A DNA stretch of 64,000 nucleotides from Prostheceraeus crozeri (GCA_907163375.1 CAJQUW010004404.1:260501-324500); one strand, 5' to 3'. Shown: positions 11,590 to 23,339, counted from the first letter of the stretch. Numbers and translations: made by a program. Notes: a model not told the origin generated them from the letters alone.

Positions 11590-12297
11590 TTAACAATTCA
11601 AGGAAAGAAACGTCCATGACACTATCCGTAGTTGGATTCACAGTTGTATCAGTGTTACACTCTCTGGTATACTTAGCTTTGGCAAATTTGATCTTCCATG
11701 ATAGCAATTCCTTTTCTAAACCTATCTTCTCTTTCTCCAGCTGGATGAGTTCAATTTGGTACTCAGATAACGACTTTGCTTTCTTTGAGGCTTTTCCTGA
11801 ATGGAGGTGGAGGCTCGTCGTGAACTAAATTTTCTGTGTCTTCCTGTTCATCGGTTATCATTGGCGTGGATAACTCAATCGAAGTAGGCCGCTGATCAGC
11901 TCCGCTTTCGATGCCGGTAGCTAAGCAACCAAGGTCTCAAGATATTGACAATTATTTCTTGCCAAGCTGGAATAGGGGGTAAGGGTGGATCGCCGCCTGT
12001 AGGAATAGTCTTTGCAATGAGGAAGCTTTCTGGCCTCCATGAATACATGCTTCAATTTGTCTATGATGTGCTTCGTATTTCTTTTGACAAGAGGATTGCG
12101 ACTATTGAGAACATTTGAAATATTTTCATACACCTTTCGTTTGCCTTGGGAACTTTCACTCCTTTTGTCTTTGGACTGAAGAATGTCTCTATTCTTGTCA
12201 TAGATTTCAGCCAAAGAAATCAATTTGCTATCGGTAAAATTCACGCTTCTTGATCTTGTTGTTTTCTCAGGCTTGTTTTCACTCTCTGCGTCCATAA
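11590..12297 (-). pseudogene. Harbinger Myb/SANT-like DNA-binding protein
   Basis: Starts at MDAESE (near 12297). It contains RSRSVNFTDSKLISLAEIYD, a SANT-like helix as in the second ORF of Harbinger elements, then KRKVYENISNVLNSR and a basic stretch. After a frame break, a C-terminal coiled coil (IELIQLEKEKIGLEKELLSW) ends near 11590. In this superfamily the Myb-like protein escorts the transposase to the nucleus and to the element ends. It opposes the transposase, as is usual. At least one frameshift. Confidence 0.7.
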
Positions 12298-12536
12298 CTC
12301 TAGGCTCTATCACTTGCTACGATATTTACTCTCATCAAATTAGTAACAAATTATGAACGACTTCAGGTCAAAGGCAGTGATTCGATGACAGAGTAAATCG
12401 ATGATGTTTGTAGCTGAATACGTCACTCAATCGTCAGTACGTCTGCATGACCAAAGATTTTGACATTGCAGAATAGGAAATTACCATAGAAATTTATTAC
12501 TCAACGAAGATATCGGAGTCGCCAAAAAATTTCATA

Positions 12537-13885
12537 TACTCATTGACAAAAGTTTTGAAACATTTACTTCTTTAACTTCTTTCATTTTTGACTGGTATAT
12601 ATACATGCATGTATGATACCTTGATAATTTAGTCACAATCTCCACCAAGTCGCTAGCACAGAAAAACAACGCATGTAGCAGATTCAACTGTAATAGCGCG
12701 TGTGCCCACCCTCTAGCTCCAATACATTCAGTAATCCGAGATGCTGCTCTGTCAGTCTTTCAGAGAGAATCTTCAGGGACACTGGTGGAAGTGAATAGCG
12801 GTCTCTCACTCACCGCTAAGCTCGTTCCAGACTTGTTCAATGGGTGAAAAGTCAGGTGAGCGCGCAGGCCAGTCAAGGGTTTGAATGTTCAATCTCCTAA
12901 CAGTGGCAATGACAGCCGAGGAGCGATGTGGTCTTGCGTTGTCGTCCAAGACGAGATCCTCCACCCTGACCACTGGGACAACAACAGGAAGCACAATTTC
13001 ATTGAGATACCTCTCTCCAGTCAACGTGCCTTTGATGATGACTGCTGTCGTTCGTCCGCCATGCCAAATGCCACCCCACAGCATAACACTTCCACCACCA
13101 TATCTGTCGTGTTCTTTAATACAGCATGGGGCAAAGCGTTCACCTGGAAGACGATGCACTCTGACACGACCATCATTTAAATCCAGAGTGAATCTCGATT
13201 CATCGGTCCACAAGACTTTCTGCCAGTGATGGTCATTCCATGAGCGATGGGCATCACACCAGACAACTCGTCTTCTGCGGTGCTCAAAACTCAATGGAAT
13301 TAGGACAGCTGGTCGTCGCGATTGAATTCCAGCTTCTCGCAATCTTCGGTAAGCCGTTCGAACGCTACAGTCTATATTTGAGGCACTCTTCCAGTGTGCG
13401 ACTAGCTTTGGGACTGACACAAATTTATTCCTCTTTGCAGCTAAAACTAGACGTGCGTCTGTCCTTCGTGCAGACTTTCTTGGTCGACCAGATCCCTTCT
13501 TCTTTTTAACATCCTCTGCTTTCCATCGACACCACCTCCTCCAAACAACGACTCTCGATAGTTGCAGCTCTTCGGCAACACTCGCACAACTTCCACCACA
13601 ACGAATCATTCCAATAGCCATACCTCTGATAAACTGATCGTGTGCCATTTTATTTTACAAAAGCTGGATTTCAGTTCACGTTTATGTTCAATTGGTAAAC
13701 GCAATTCTGACAGTTGTATCGATATCAAAATTTGAAATTTGACCACCCTAGATCTTTCTCCATTCTCTATTGTGTTGAATGGTAATACATAGAAAGCGAG
13801 ATATTGCATCATACCTGAGAAAAAAATGAAAAAAACTTCAATTCAAGCCAATGATAGTTTGTTTCATTAATTATGTCAATGAGTA
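12537..13885 (-). mobile_element. Tc1 element (1.35 kb) nested in Harbinger
   Basis: Perfect 12-bp inverted termini TACTCATTGACA (12537-12548) and complement (13874-13885); pairing extends imperfectly through GAAACA. It is flanked by TA on both sides (12535-12536, 13886-13887), the Tc1/mariner target duplication. It carries one minus-strand transposase gene. Confidence 0.88.
12806..13648 (-). CDS. Tc1-like transposase, DD34E, C-terminally shortened
   Basis: 280 codons from a true ATG (13646-13648). Residues 1-45 form a paired-like helix-turn-helix; GRPRK at ~54-58 is the AT-hook-like linker; a second HTH follows. The catalytic triad is visible: WTDESRF (D149), LDDNARPH (D236) and SPDFSPIEQVW (E271), giving 34 residues between the last two. 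The frame ends at NELSGE, about 50 residues early: a family-typical tail (ECIGARGWAHTRY-like) is still readable further down in another frame, so the end was lost by a small indel. The catalytic core is otherwise intact. Confidence 0.88.
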   Translation of the reverse strand: MAHDQFIRGMAIGMIRCGGSCASVAEELQLSRVVVWRRWCRWKAEDVKKKKGSGRPRKSARRTDARLVLAAKRNKFVSVPKLVAHWKSASNIDCSVRTAYRRLREAGIQSRRPAVLIPLSFEHRRRRVVWCDAHRSWNDHHWQKVLWTDESRFTLDLNDGRVRVHRLPGERFAPCCIKEHDRYGGGSVMLWGGIWHGGRTTAVIIKGTLTGERYLNEIVLPVVVPVVRVEDLVLDDNARPHRSSAVIATVRRLNIQTLDWPARSPDFSPIEQVWNELSGE

Positions 13886-14101
13886 TAGTTTGCCGTCTTT
13901 ATAATTTCCATAGTCTTTGGGTATGACATTGTCCTAAACACGGTATTAAGTTGGTGATAGTTATAACTGGTTATAACCAAAAAACACGCTTTCGTGAAAC
14001 GGTTGTAAATTGAGTTATATGAAACACCGTGTTAGCGAATTTATCACCCACATTTGCTCTTAAAACGGTGTTTGTCTAACACGCTTTTGTGAACTCCAGC
14101 C

Positions 14102-14270
14102 AAACTGGAGTCCTGCCATTCCGTATTAAGACAAGAACTCGTCGATGTGGCGTTGAAGACAGTGACTAACGGAAGTCGACCACCTTCTCTGTCATGTCAT
14201 TGAGCTGTTCACAATCGTCGACACTGGAATGTCCCGATGATGTCTGCTTCTTTGTTGATGTTGATCTTAT
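14102..14270. other. Remnant between Harbinger and P element
   Basis: 169 bp with no independent element ends. It could be the upstream side of the PIN/FEN-like gene split by Harbinger, but no conserved motif is readable. Confidence 0.3.
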
Positions 14271-14559
14271 CAGGGAGTACTAAAAATAGATATGACTACC
14301 GGGAGGTTGCACGCGCGCTGAGTGAAGGAATAGCTGGAGGCCGATGTTATTGTCTCAAGTCATCATCTGTGATTGCTCGTGATTCTTACCATAGGTTAGA
14401 ACAACACTTGAGGGCGTGCGTATAAAGGCGAATAGCAGCTCATTCCATTTGCTTCGTTCGTCACCCATATCATCATGCCAAGGAAATGCAGTGTTGGAAA
14501 ATGTAAAACAAACTATCTTACATCACAGACATCTTCTAAAACGCCTGTATATCGTTTTC
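14271..14559. repeat. P element left long terminal inverted repeat
   Basis: Inverted copy of 18856-19143. It contains the translation start of the transposase: from the ATG near 14475 it reads MPRKCSVGKCKTNY and on to TPVYRF without interruption. This is the opening of a THAP zinc finger with its CxxxxC pair. Confidence 0.85.
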
Positions 14560-14939
14560 GCAATATAATCAACGTGTATATGCCGAAAGGTTGCTAATTT
14601 GATCTTTTCTAAATTGTGATACTTCACAATGTTGACAGTATAATGTATCAATCTTATTACCGATATATTTTTTATTTTCATGTACGTATCGCATATAACC
14701 TTATTAACGTAATACAAACCGTACTTAATGGCATCGATAAAGTATTCATTTTATTATCATCAGGAATATCTCATAAATTTTAAAATCGAGGGAACTGAAC
14801 TATTCAAATATCTTCAATGAAGAGAAAAGGCTTGTAGAATTACGTCTTGTTAGTTATAACTCTGTATTGAGTGTGAGGCATTGGCATGTGTACAAAATTC
14901 AAAGTGTAACATAGCATGTAATACATGTAAATAGCACAG

Positions 14940-16231
14940 TGTAGGTGTCATTGGATTTCTACACCTAGAAATCTAACCCTACAGTAATCCCCCCTCAAGT
15001 GACTGAAGAAGGAGCGATATAGAAACGGGCACTGTAGGAAATATGCAGGTTTCAAGCGTTCCAGTGAAATTTTATCCTCCTTGCCATTGACATTTATTGT
15101 GAAATACTTTTTGTCTCTTGATGATGCGAAAAGGACCAGAGTATGGTCTTTGTAGTGGTTTGCGATAACCATCACTGCGCACGTACACGTATTCCGAATT
15201 TGCAAGATCTTTAGGGATATAAGGAGAATTTGATCGGTTATGTTCAGTTTGACTTGGTTCAAGACTTCGCATTGTGTTTTGCAGCTGTTTGACGAATTCA
15301 CATGATGGTTGATTGAGACGAGCATTGTTGTCTCGGGTCATTTCTCCGGGAATACGTAAGGTTGTTCCATAAACTAATTCCGCAGGGCTGCAGCCTGGTT
15401 CAACTCTCCTCGTGCATCCAGCGTGAATTGTCCGTTCGAGCTTTCAGAGCTTGTTTAAGTTGACGATGCAGACGTTCGACAAGTCCATTTGCTTGTGGGT
15501 GGTAGGCTGTTGTCAATGTTGCTTCGGTGCCGATCAGTGAATTTAACTCAATCCACAATTTAGAGGTAAATTGTGGACCACGATCTGAGGTTATGTCGTC
15601 TGGGACCCCAAATCGAGCAATCCAATGATGTGTAAATGCCTTGGCACACGAAGTAGAAGTAGCATCTGGCAGTGGAATCGCTTCAGGCCAGCGAGTAAAT
15701 CTGTCGATGATTGTGAAAATATAAGTCATGCCTTCGATCGAAGGGAGAGGTCCAACCAAATCTACGTGTAAACTGCGAAATCGATCCATTGGAAGTGAAC
15801 GTTTTGAAAAGGGAGTACGGGTATGTCGAGATATTTTGCTGGTTTGACATGCGTGGCATTCACGACACCATTGTGTGTCTTTCTTCATTCCGCGCCAAAC
15901 AAAACGAGAAGTAATACCATGTTGAGTAGGGCGGGGACCAGGATGCGATAGACCATGAATTTGATTAAATATCATGCGGGTCCATGAACGAGGGAGTATT
16001 GGTCTAGGAGTTCCTGTTGAAATATCACATAAGATAGTCACATTTCCGAAAGACACATCTTTAAGATTCATATCGGCATCAGACGTGCGATAATCAGACA
16101 TTTCACCAGACTGAATTTGATCGCTTGCCAAACGATTACATGAAATGTTATGTTGTGATTGTAATTGCACGTCTGATACCGATATGAATCTTCAAGATGT
16201 GTCTTTCGGAAATGTAAAATCTAACCCTACA
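14940..16231 (-). mobile_element. Ty3/gypsy fragment (integrase region) inside the P element
   Basis: Minus-strand sequence with a gypsy integrase: the zinc-binding part, the core (LHVDLVGPLPSIEGMTYIF, TSDRGPQFTS, YHPQANGLVERLH) and the C-terminal part (YVPKDL-like, RKPLQRPYSGPFRI). It is followed by a polypurine tract (minus strand of 14984-15000) and an LTR start TGTAGGGTTAGATTT at 14983. The same 15 bases recur at 16231. Fossil: gag, protease and RT are missing and the coding part is broken in several places. Confidence 0.75.
16039..16215. repeat. ~48-bp inverted duplication at the edge of the gypsy fragment
   Basis: The segment catttccgaaagacacatct... (16039-16090) reappears inverted at 16168-16215 with about three differences, separated by ~78 bp, so this DNA can fold into a long hairpin. 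Confidence 0.75.
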
Positions 16232-16337
16232 GGCTCACAGTTTTCGTATTTCATATATTTATGTAACATAACACAAAAAATACATCGAGGATGAATTGTA
16301 CATAAATAATAATACACATAATCAGAACTCATGATCG

Positions 16338-18944
16338 TCACGATCTTCCGGAAAGTTTGCTCAATTTTCTCTCAGAATCGTCCTTTGTCCGATGTAAATC
16401 ATTGACTTTTCTTACAAAACCTTTGAAAAATACATTTGATAATCTGACAAAGATGTTGTCTTTATTGTTCATGTCAAATAAAAATGCGTCGTGAATATAT
16501 GAAAAACACTTGACAAAATGTTTTGTACACTTTGTATCATCGGGAAATGAACTGAAGAATGCGTAACACAGAAGGACTAAATTAAACAATTCATTGGAGG
16601 GAAATTTGAGTTTCCCTCTGGATACTAATATTGCAAATTCACTGTCCTGTGATACAGATGCAGAGTCATCAGTCCGGTGTGGAAGATTTTCTTTTCTACT
16701 TATGTAACCTGAGACATAAAATAGAACATTACGTTCTGAATTTGATAATTTGTCGACCATGGCATGAATATCATCTGTGATGTCCAACTCATTTTCACTT
16801 ATTGGAGAATTACAACAAGTATCAGAATGATTGAAGATGTCGGTGCAATCTACCTCAAGAGTGTGGAATAAGGAAAGTATTCTGAATTTCGCTGCGATAA
16901 GAATCTGCTCATAGGATATTTTGTACAAACCACCGAACATTTGACGATATATACCGAACTCACCCTCTAGGTCATCACTCTGTAGATTTCCTAAAAGAAT
17001 ATATTCGACATTTTGATCTTGTAAAAGGGTTTCAGATAAATCAACAATGCCGTCGAGAGTCTGTATCAAGCTTGAACGTGTCTCTTTTGTTAGAGTAGCT
17101 TTTCGAACTTTTCCTAACACTGGCGACATATTGTTGAACATATCTCTCACATCTCTAAGAAAAGAAAGTTGCGAAATAGATGTCACAGGCTTTCTATCAT
17201 TGTCATTCATATGCAAATACGCAGTCAAGCTTTTGTTGTTCAAAATCTTCCACATGCGTAAGATGTTAAAGATAAACGATGCTGTTTCTTGTTTGTCATC
17301 TTGTGCTAACGCAGCTACAGTTTTATCATTGAAAATCTGGGTAACTAAACCTACATTTTGTTTCTCAAAAGAAGTCGGATAAACTGCTTTTTCAGTTATT
17401 GCGGTTCTTCTTATAGTAGCTGTAAGCTCTAAATTGTGTAGTTCCTTTATATCTGACCACTTTGCTGACATTTCTTCTGTTTTTCCTGGAGGAAAATTTC
17501 AAAGTCTGAGTTTTTTCTGTTATCCAATTGTTATGGATACTCTTTAACAAATGTACGCTATCAAACAGCAAATACAAGAACCTGGTCTGGTTGTTTGGAT
17601 GGGGAATCTTGAAACATGAAGCTGACTCAAAGTTATCAATAAGTTTCTTATGCAATTTTCTATTTACCGATAAATTGTCACTCATGATCCCTCTGACTAC
17701 AACCCCAGCTTCTTCAACCTGCCTGATTATTTGGAAGAATACCCGCATCAAAACTCTGCGTCAAGTTTATAAACAGGAAGGAAACGAACTATAAATGATT
17801 TACCGCCGAAAATAGGTTTCAACATAAATGCCAGTACTGTTCTGGCCAATTTTTCCGGGAAATCAACGGAATATCTTACAACGTGCCCCCATCTAAATCT
17901 CAAGGATAGTTTTACATACACTTCATCGAACAGAAGGATGCAGTTACTTTGAAACTTTGATACATTACTCGCATACAATTCCGTCAAAAAACTAGTCAAA
18001 GCTTCTGATCCTACTGTCTGAGAATCTCCTAAAGCACGTGTAAGTGTTATTGGATGAGGAAGACACAAGACATTTCGCATCAAACGATATGCACTACGAC
18101 TTACCAAGTAAAATTTCATAGCTTGCATTGTGGTGTACGAGGAATATCGTCGATTTTCTGGTGAAGTACAATTCAGTTGTAGTTGCTCTAGTAAAAATTC
18201 AAAATTTACACTTTCACAATCGACGATCTTAATGATATTCAACAACTTTTTATTAACAGCAGTAATTTCACAATTTAATTCTATTTTCGAATTTTTCACG
18301 TGGACGATGGCAGCATCAATCTGTGACCAGCGAGAGATCTTCATTTAAAATCCGAGCACATTTCTCGATCATGAAAAGAAACTTTTGTGTGCTTTCGGAA
18401 ACCAGATAATGTGAAATCACTTCTAATAATCAAAGAATATTCAATTTCCTCGAAGTTGGAATTGAAAGAAAGTAAACGCACGAATTCATCAGATTTGATG
18501 ACGACGATATCACGATACTCCTTTTGAGTGATTTCATGGCTGAATGTGCTGAAGTCTAAAGGCAGCAGGTCTTGTTCTTCAAATTGAGGAAGCTCGTCGT
18601 ATTCAGTTCTTGCTGATGCAGATACACGTCTTGAATGAATTTCTCGGCGCTGTTCTGCGACAGCTCGACGTTGAAAGCTATCTGGGCAACCAAGAAATAT
18701 CGAAGGTGGATCGATAGGAACATCCCGTCCAAATAGCTTCTTCGTGGCAGTATTTTGTGGCCAATGCCTACGGCATACACCCATATGTCTTGCAACGTTA
18801 TGAATGGTATTCGGTAATGCAGCAATCCATCTCCTTGACTAATCTGGGTCTACCGGAAAACGATATACAGGCGTTTTAGAAGATGTCTGTGATGTAAGAT
18901 ACATAGTTTGTTTTACATTTTCCAACACTGCATTTCCTTGGCAT
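16338..18944 (-). pseudogene. P-element/THAP9-like transposase, broken
   Basis: Order on the minus strand: THAP finger from ATG 18944 (CSVGKC...YRFPVDPD...RWIAALP...GVCRRHW), linker, then the P catalytic region (LLFDEVYVKLSLRFRWGHVV and AFMLKPIFGGKS). Then a GTP-insertion-like segment (GVVVRGIMSDNLSVNRKL, FLLFDSVHLLKSIHNNWI) and a long C-terminal half (17471-16338) still open for 377 codons, ending in VSGYISRK and FVRLSNVFFKGFVRKVNDLH. Breaks: a 4-base insertion within the THAP exon (absent from the left-repeat copy), an in-frame TAG soon after, and small frame changes near 18340 and 17750-17470. Overall colinear with THAP9. Confidence 0.85.
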
Positions 18945-19143
18945 GATGATATGGGTGACAACGACGAAGCAAATGGAATGAGCTGCTATTCGCCTTAGTA
19001 CGCACGCCCTCAAGTGTTGTTCTTACCACAACGAGCAATCACAGATGAAGGTGACTTGAGACAATAACATCGGCCTCCAGCTATTCCTTCATTCAGCGCG
19101 CGCGCAACCTCCCGGTAGTCATATCTATTTTTACTACTCCCTG
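18856..19143. repeat. P element right long terminal inverted repeat
   Basis: Pairs with 14271-14559; holds the 5' end of the transposase gene including its ATG. The arms differ by a few indels (for example the 4-base insertion in the THAP exon), so they are not freshly homogenised. Confidence 0.85.
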
Positions 19144-19269
19144 GTCAACATAACATATCTAACCAGCACTGAGTCAAGCGCCATGTGGACCGGTATTTCC
19201 TCAGCGAAAGTGTCTCAACCTCACCTTTCACTGACAATCTGACATCCTCTCCCGTTTATGTATCGTGAG

Positions 19270-19604
19270 TTTGGTGGCGCCAACAACTGTAGCCTCCGGA
19301 ACGACAATGCCGCTCCACATCGTGCTTTGGGACGGGTTGAAACAGTAGCTGCTGATTCGAAGTCTCAGATGGCCATCACGTTCTCTAGACATGAACCTGA
19401 TTGAGCATGTGTGGAGTTACTTGCAGCGGGCCATTCAAAACCATTGTCAACCCCCATAAAACCATCAATCGCACCAGCAAGCGATGGTTGAGTACTGGGA
19501 TCAGCTTCCACAGAGCTTCATTCGTCGAATGATTTGTGGGATGCCACGACGAGTGAGCAGTCTTCCCGATGCCCGCGAGGCCAACGCTCGATACTGATTT
19601 GATT
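19270..19604 (+). pseudogene. Tc1-like transposase, C-terminal fragment
   Basis: Reads across frames as DNAAPHRALGR, ...LDMNLIEHVWSYLQRAI and a SFHRASFV-like tail. These are the second and third catalytic blocks of Tc1-type transposases. The N-terminal half is absent; it abuts the P element. Unrelated in detail to the 12537-13885 copy. Confidence 0.65.
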
Positions 19605-20902
19605 TAAATTCGAATAAAGCTATACAATGCTCTATTGGAATTGTACCGGCTTTAATTCTATAATAGGGAAAATGGATAGTATCAAGTTTTCTTTCTATGT
19701 ACATTTCTCGCAAGCTTAATACTGGCTCTAAAATCTACAGGAATTACGTTGATATCCTACTGTTGTACCTTGCGGCTTTTTTTAACTTTTTACACAGAAA
19801 CTTTGTTTTTGACTTGGGTCTCCTACCGGTACTTGTCATAAAGTTTTAATCGAAAGCTATTAACTAACAAGAATTTCATTTCACTTAATTGCATGTATAG
19901 TGTATTCATTTTATTCACATCCGTAAATAATGAGCATATTGCTTTAATCAGCTAATTAAATAGGCCTAATTAGTCTTCGATTAGATCAAAATTTGTCTTC
20001 CAATGATTGGCGTCACCATATCACATGGTGCCCACATTTTCTGCTGATCTTTATAACCAGCAAAAAACTGCATTGCGGTTTTTGCATTCGATGTAAGAAT
20101 CACGCCGGAATACTATGCTTTGATTCTTATGTGCATTGGGAGAGTATTCCTGTAATTGGAGTTCACGTGCTTTTGACCATTTTTTGCTTACTTTTGTATT
20201 TTCATACTAATGTGTATGCAAGGTGTATGCCCAGGTAACTACGAGACATATGCCCACTGCTGCCACCCAAGTAAGATGACTGCTCGTTTTGCATTGAGTC
20301 GCAGAATCGTACACGAGGTAATGAGATAGCGCGTAATGAGAGTAATTAGGTCCACACTTGTATTTACATAGTCGCCTTATGGAAGCATCTCAAAGTAGTA
20401 CCAACTCTCAGTGTCATCGCGCAGTGTTTCTAACGATAAACTCGGTAGCGGTGGTAAACTAACTCTCGATTTCGGTGATAAGGTTGGATTCAATCGTGTG
20501 GTAGAAGGCATATGACATGCACCTCGAAAATCGCTCATTCCACCTATCTTTGATAAGGGTGATCCTGGAGTTTTACTTTTTTTCAATCACGAACATCTGT
20601 CTCGTCTTTAGCGCCAAGATCTGTTTGTAGATTCACGGTCGATGGTTTCAGTTATACATGTTATTACTACATCGCAGCTCAGTGATACTGTTTTTCATGT
20701 GGAACACGAGCCGTAACTGTTTCAAACTTGTTACATGTATAGGCTTTATCTGGAATTGAATTCATAAGCAACTTCACAAGTTAAAAAACTTTCTCCGATC
20801 TTCTTTGTGGATACTTCATCGGAGCTATTTTTCAAGTTTTAAACATCACCGTGCTTCTCGCATAGTGTATTGTGTTTTCAGTGTGCGCATCCTGTTTTTC
20901 AG
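19605..20902. other. Intron 3' part, no recognised element
   Basis: AT-rich. A 70-codon minus-strand reading at 20377-20586 is Ser/Pro/Leu-rich with no recognised family. It ends at the acceptor cctgtttttcag (AG 20901-20902) of the next ABCC exon. Confidence 0.5.
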
Positions 20903-21474
20903 ATCACTTTCTCATTATCATACATGATAAGAATGGCAAGTGAATTAGAGGCAAATATCGTTTCCGTGGAGAGAATTAAAGAATACACCGAACTTGAGAC
21001 AGAAGCGGCCTGGATTGTTGAATCATCGCGTCCTCCAGCGGACTGGCCAAAGGGATCGGTGCGGTTTGAGGATTATTCATGCCGTTATCGTGAAGGACTT
21101 GACCTTGTTCTAAACGATGTGTCATTCGAAATAAATCCTGGAGAAAAAATTGGTGTGGTAGGACGAACTGGTGCCGGAAAGTCTTCTTTAGTGACAGCTC
21201 TGTTCCGTATTATTGAATCTGCTGCTGGTCGCATTGTGGTGGACGATATTGACGTTTCTAAAATTGGTCTTTATGACCTGCGATCTCGGTTGACAACTAT
21301 TCCTCAAGATCCGGTTCTTTTCAGTGGATCTATACGCCTCAATATTGATCCAGAAGGTACGGCAAGTGATCAAGATATCTGGAATGCTCTGGAGGATGCA
21401 AATCTCAGCAGTTTTATCCGTGAAAGCGAGGTCGGGCTTGATAGGGAAATAACGGAAGGAGGAGAAAACTTCAG
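20903..21474 (+). CDS. ABCC/MRP exon: linker and first half of NBD2
   Basis: 572 nt, starts phase 0 and ends after two bases of a Ser codon (donor |gtaaag, GT 21475-21476). It encodes the end of TMD2 (ITFSLSYMIRMASELEANIV), the MRP linker (SVERIKEYTELETEA, PPADWPKGSVRFEDY), then NBD2: A-loop region YREGLDLVLNDVSF, Walker A GRTGAGKSS (21161-21187), IGLYDLRSRL, the Q-loop TIPQDPVLFSGSIRLNIDP, and EITEGGENF leading into the ABC signature. The catalytic residues expected in this half are present. Confidence 0.95.
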
Positions 21475-21505
21475 GTAAAGTAAATATTCTGAATTTATCC
21501 TGTAG

Positions 21506-21733
<228 letters not shown>

Positions 21734-21888
21734 TGAGCGTTTACTCTTTCTAATTAGGTGTCTACAAAAGTCACAGCTGATGTTTTAATATTAAAGTCCG
21801 ATACTGATTTATGTCATCCATACATCTATAAAATGTGACCCTTAATATCTGATTGTTAGCAAGCGAATATGCAGTGTACAAATGTATA

Positions 21889-22039
21889 CAGTCGACTCTT
21901 CATATGAGCGACACCTTGGGACCGACTGTTGTCATAGCTTGTAGAGCATAGAGCTAGCCACATATCTATCAATTCGGCAGGGACCAACCTGTCGCGTCGC
22001 TTACATCGAGAGAGATTGCTTATATTTGAGAGTCGACTG
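21889..22039. mobile_element. pogo/Tigger-type MITE (151 bp)
   Basis: 11-bp perfect inverted ends CAGTCGACTCT and complement, further pairing (cATATgAGC), flanked by TA on each side (21887-21888, 22040-22041). Confidence 0.8.
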
Positions 22040-22534
22040 TATTTGTTTTTTTATGGTAAGCAGCAAGCAGATTTCTTTCCACTTCGGATACATCTCTTCC
22101 AATGACCGATGGAATTAACAAATTTCTGATGGCTTCCTCCAATGGGTAGAAAAGATGAGCAGTTTCAGGTATAGTTCTTTGAACATACGTCTAGGGATGT
22201 GAGATGCTCTTGGTACCTGCTTGAGGTTCTTTGACTGCAATCTTCGCTAATACTTCAATGTCTCGAACCCATTTTTCAACTTTTGATTTGACATATGATT
22301 CTTTGAAAATTTGCGAACCAACCATTGTCCAAGATGATGTTCCTCATCAAGTGAAATTTTGATTCCAAAATAACTAAATCCAGCTTGGGTTATTTACAAA
22401 AAGACCTGATGGGTTATTTACAATGACGTCCGTTTTAGATGGTTTAGAGAAGCATCTATAGGAAGGTCCCAACTGAAACAATTTGATCCACCAATTCGTC
22501 AGTACTGAAATACTTCTAGCCGCAGCAATGTCGT

Positions 22535-22847
22535 GGCACTACTGCAGTTTAGTGCACCCTCTTTTACCCCTACTGCAGTTTAGTGCACCCTAAAATGCAT
22601 GTGAGAACAACATGATTTAATCAACAGAATGAATGCCGTTCGTTCTTCCCTATAGTTATAAATGAGTGTGTTTGTGTCTTCGTGTGTCTTCGTCTTCGTC
22701 TTCGCACATTACACCGAGCGCGCGCTTCGGTGTAATGTGCGTAGTCATCGTTTGCGGGAGAATGCGCCGTTGTTTTAGGGTGCACTAAACTGCAGTAGAC
22801 GCGTTTCCGTCTCTTTCATAGAGGGTGCACTAAACTGCAGTAGTGCC
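22535..22847. mobile_element. hAT-type MITE inserted in the RT catalytic box
   Basis: Inverted termini GGCACTACTGCAGTTTAGTG... with perfect 8-bp duplication AATGTCGT (22527-22534, 22848-22855). The word CTACTGCAGTTTAGTGCACC occurs twice at the left, and its inverse twice at the right. The centre holds a perfect hairpin (gcacattacaccg / complement around gcgcgcgc, ~22704-22741). The duplication lies in the codons of the YADD motif of the surrounding RT. Confidence 0.85.
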
Positions 22848-23339
22848 AATGTCGTCTGCATACCAAGCTTGTTTTGCTCCATCAGTACTTTTCAATATGT
22901 CAATTAAAGGTTTTTCCATCAAGGTGTAGTCTAGCAGGATCTCTATAAGAATTAAAAATGTATTTCTCGAATGGAGGACACAAGCATTTCATATTCATCG
23001 AGGCATCATTTCTATTCATGCGATTAAATGCGTCATCGGCATCCATCAGTATTTTGACTTTCGTATAATCTTCATCAAAAATTGATTTCATCGCATGTAC
23101 AGTTGCTTCAATTCCTGATTGAAGACCACTATATGTTTGTAAGGTTCCACATGCCATGCGAATATCAGGACATAAGATAATCGTTACTGTTTTGCCTATA
23201 ATGTGACGAATGACCTAGTTGAGCTAGCGGTTCATGTTCAAAATCTTCTGTACAGAGTCCTCTAGTTGCATCAGCAATAGCACTGCAGAGATCCTTCGGT
23301 ATTTTCCCGTATAACCTGCTACATACCATTTGGCGCCAT

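Larger units (their letters stand above)
10772..14101 (+). mobile_element. PIF/Harbinger transposon with nested Tc1 element
   Basis: Ends GGCCGGTTTCACAAAAGCG at the left and, inverted, GGCTGGAGTTCACAAAAGCG at the right; pairing continues through GTGTTAG(c/a)CAAACAC(g/c)G. Inside are the two standard Harbinger genes in convergent order: transposase (+, 10974-11545) and Myb/SANT-like protein (-, 12297-11590). A Tc1 element occupies 12537-13885. A clean 3-bp target duplication is not visible, so the ends could be off by a few bases. It appears to have landed in the PIN/FEN-like gene. Confidence 0.8.
14271..19143 (-). mobile_element. P element (THAP transposase) with ~289-bp inverted repeats
   Basis: Starts CAGGGAGTACTAAAAATAG and ends with the inverted CAGGGAGTAGTAAAAATAG. 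The two ends stay near-identical for ~289 bp (14271-14559 and 18856-19143). The interior holds a minus-strand P-type transposase (18944-16338) and, between the gene's 3' end and the left repeat, a gypsy fragment. I saw no clean 8-bp target duplication. Confidence 0.82.

Noticed and set aside
20377-20586. Ser/Pro/Leu-rich 70-codon minus-strand reading
   Set aside because: Low-complexity composition, no good splice sites, no recognised family.
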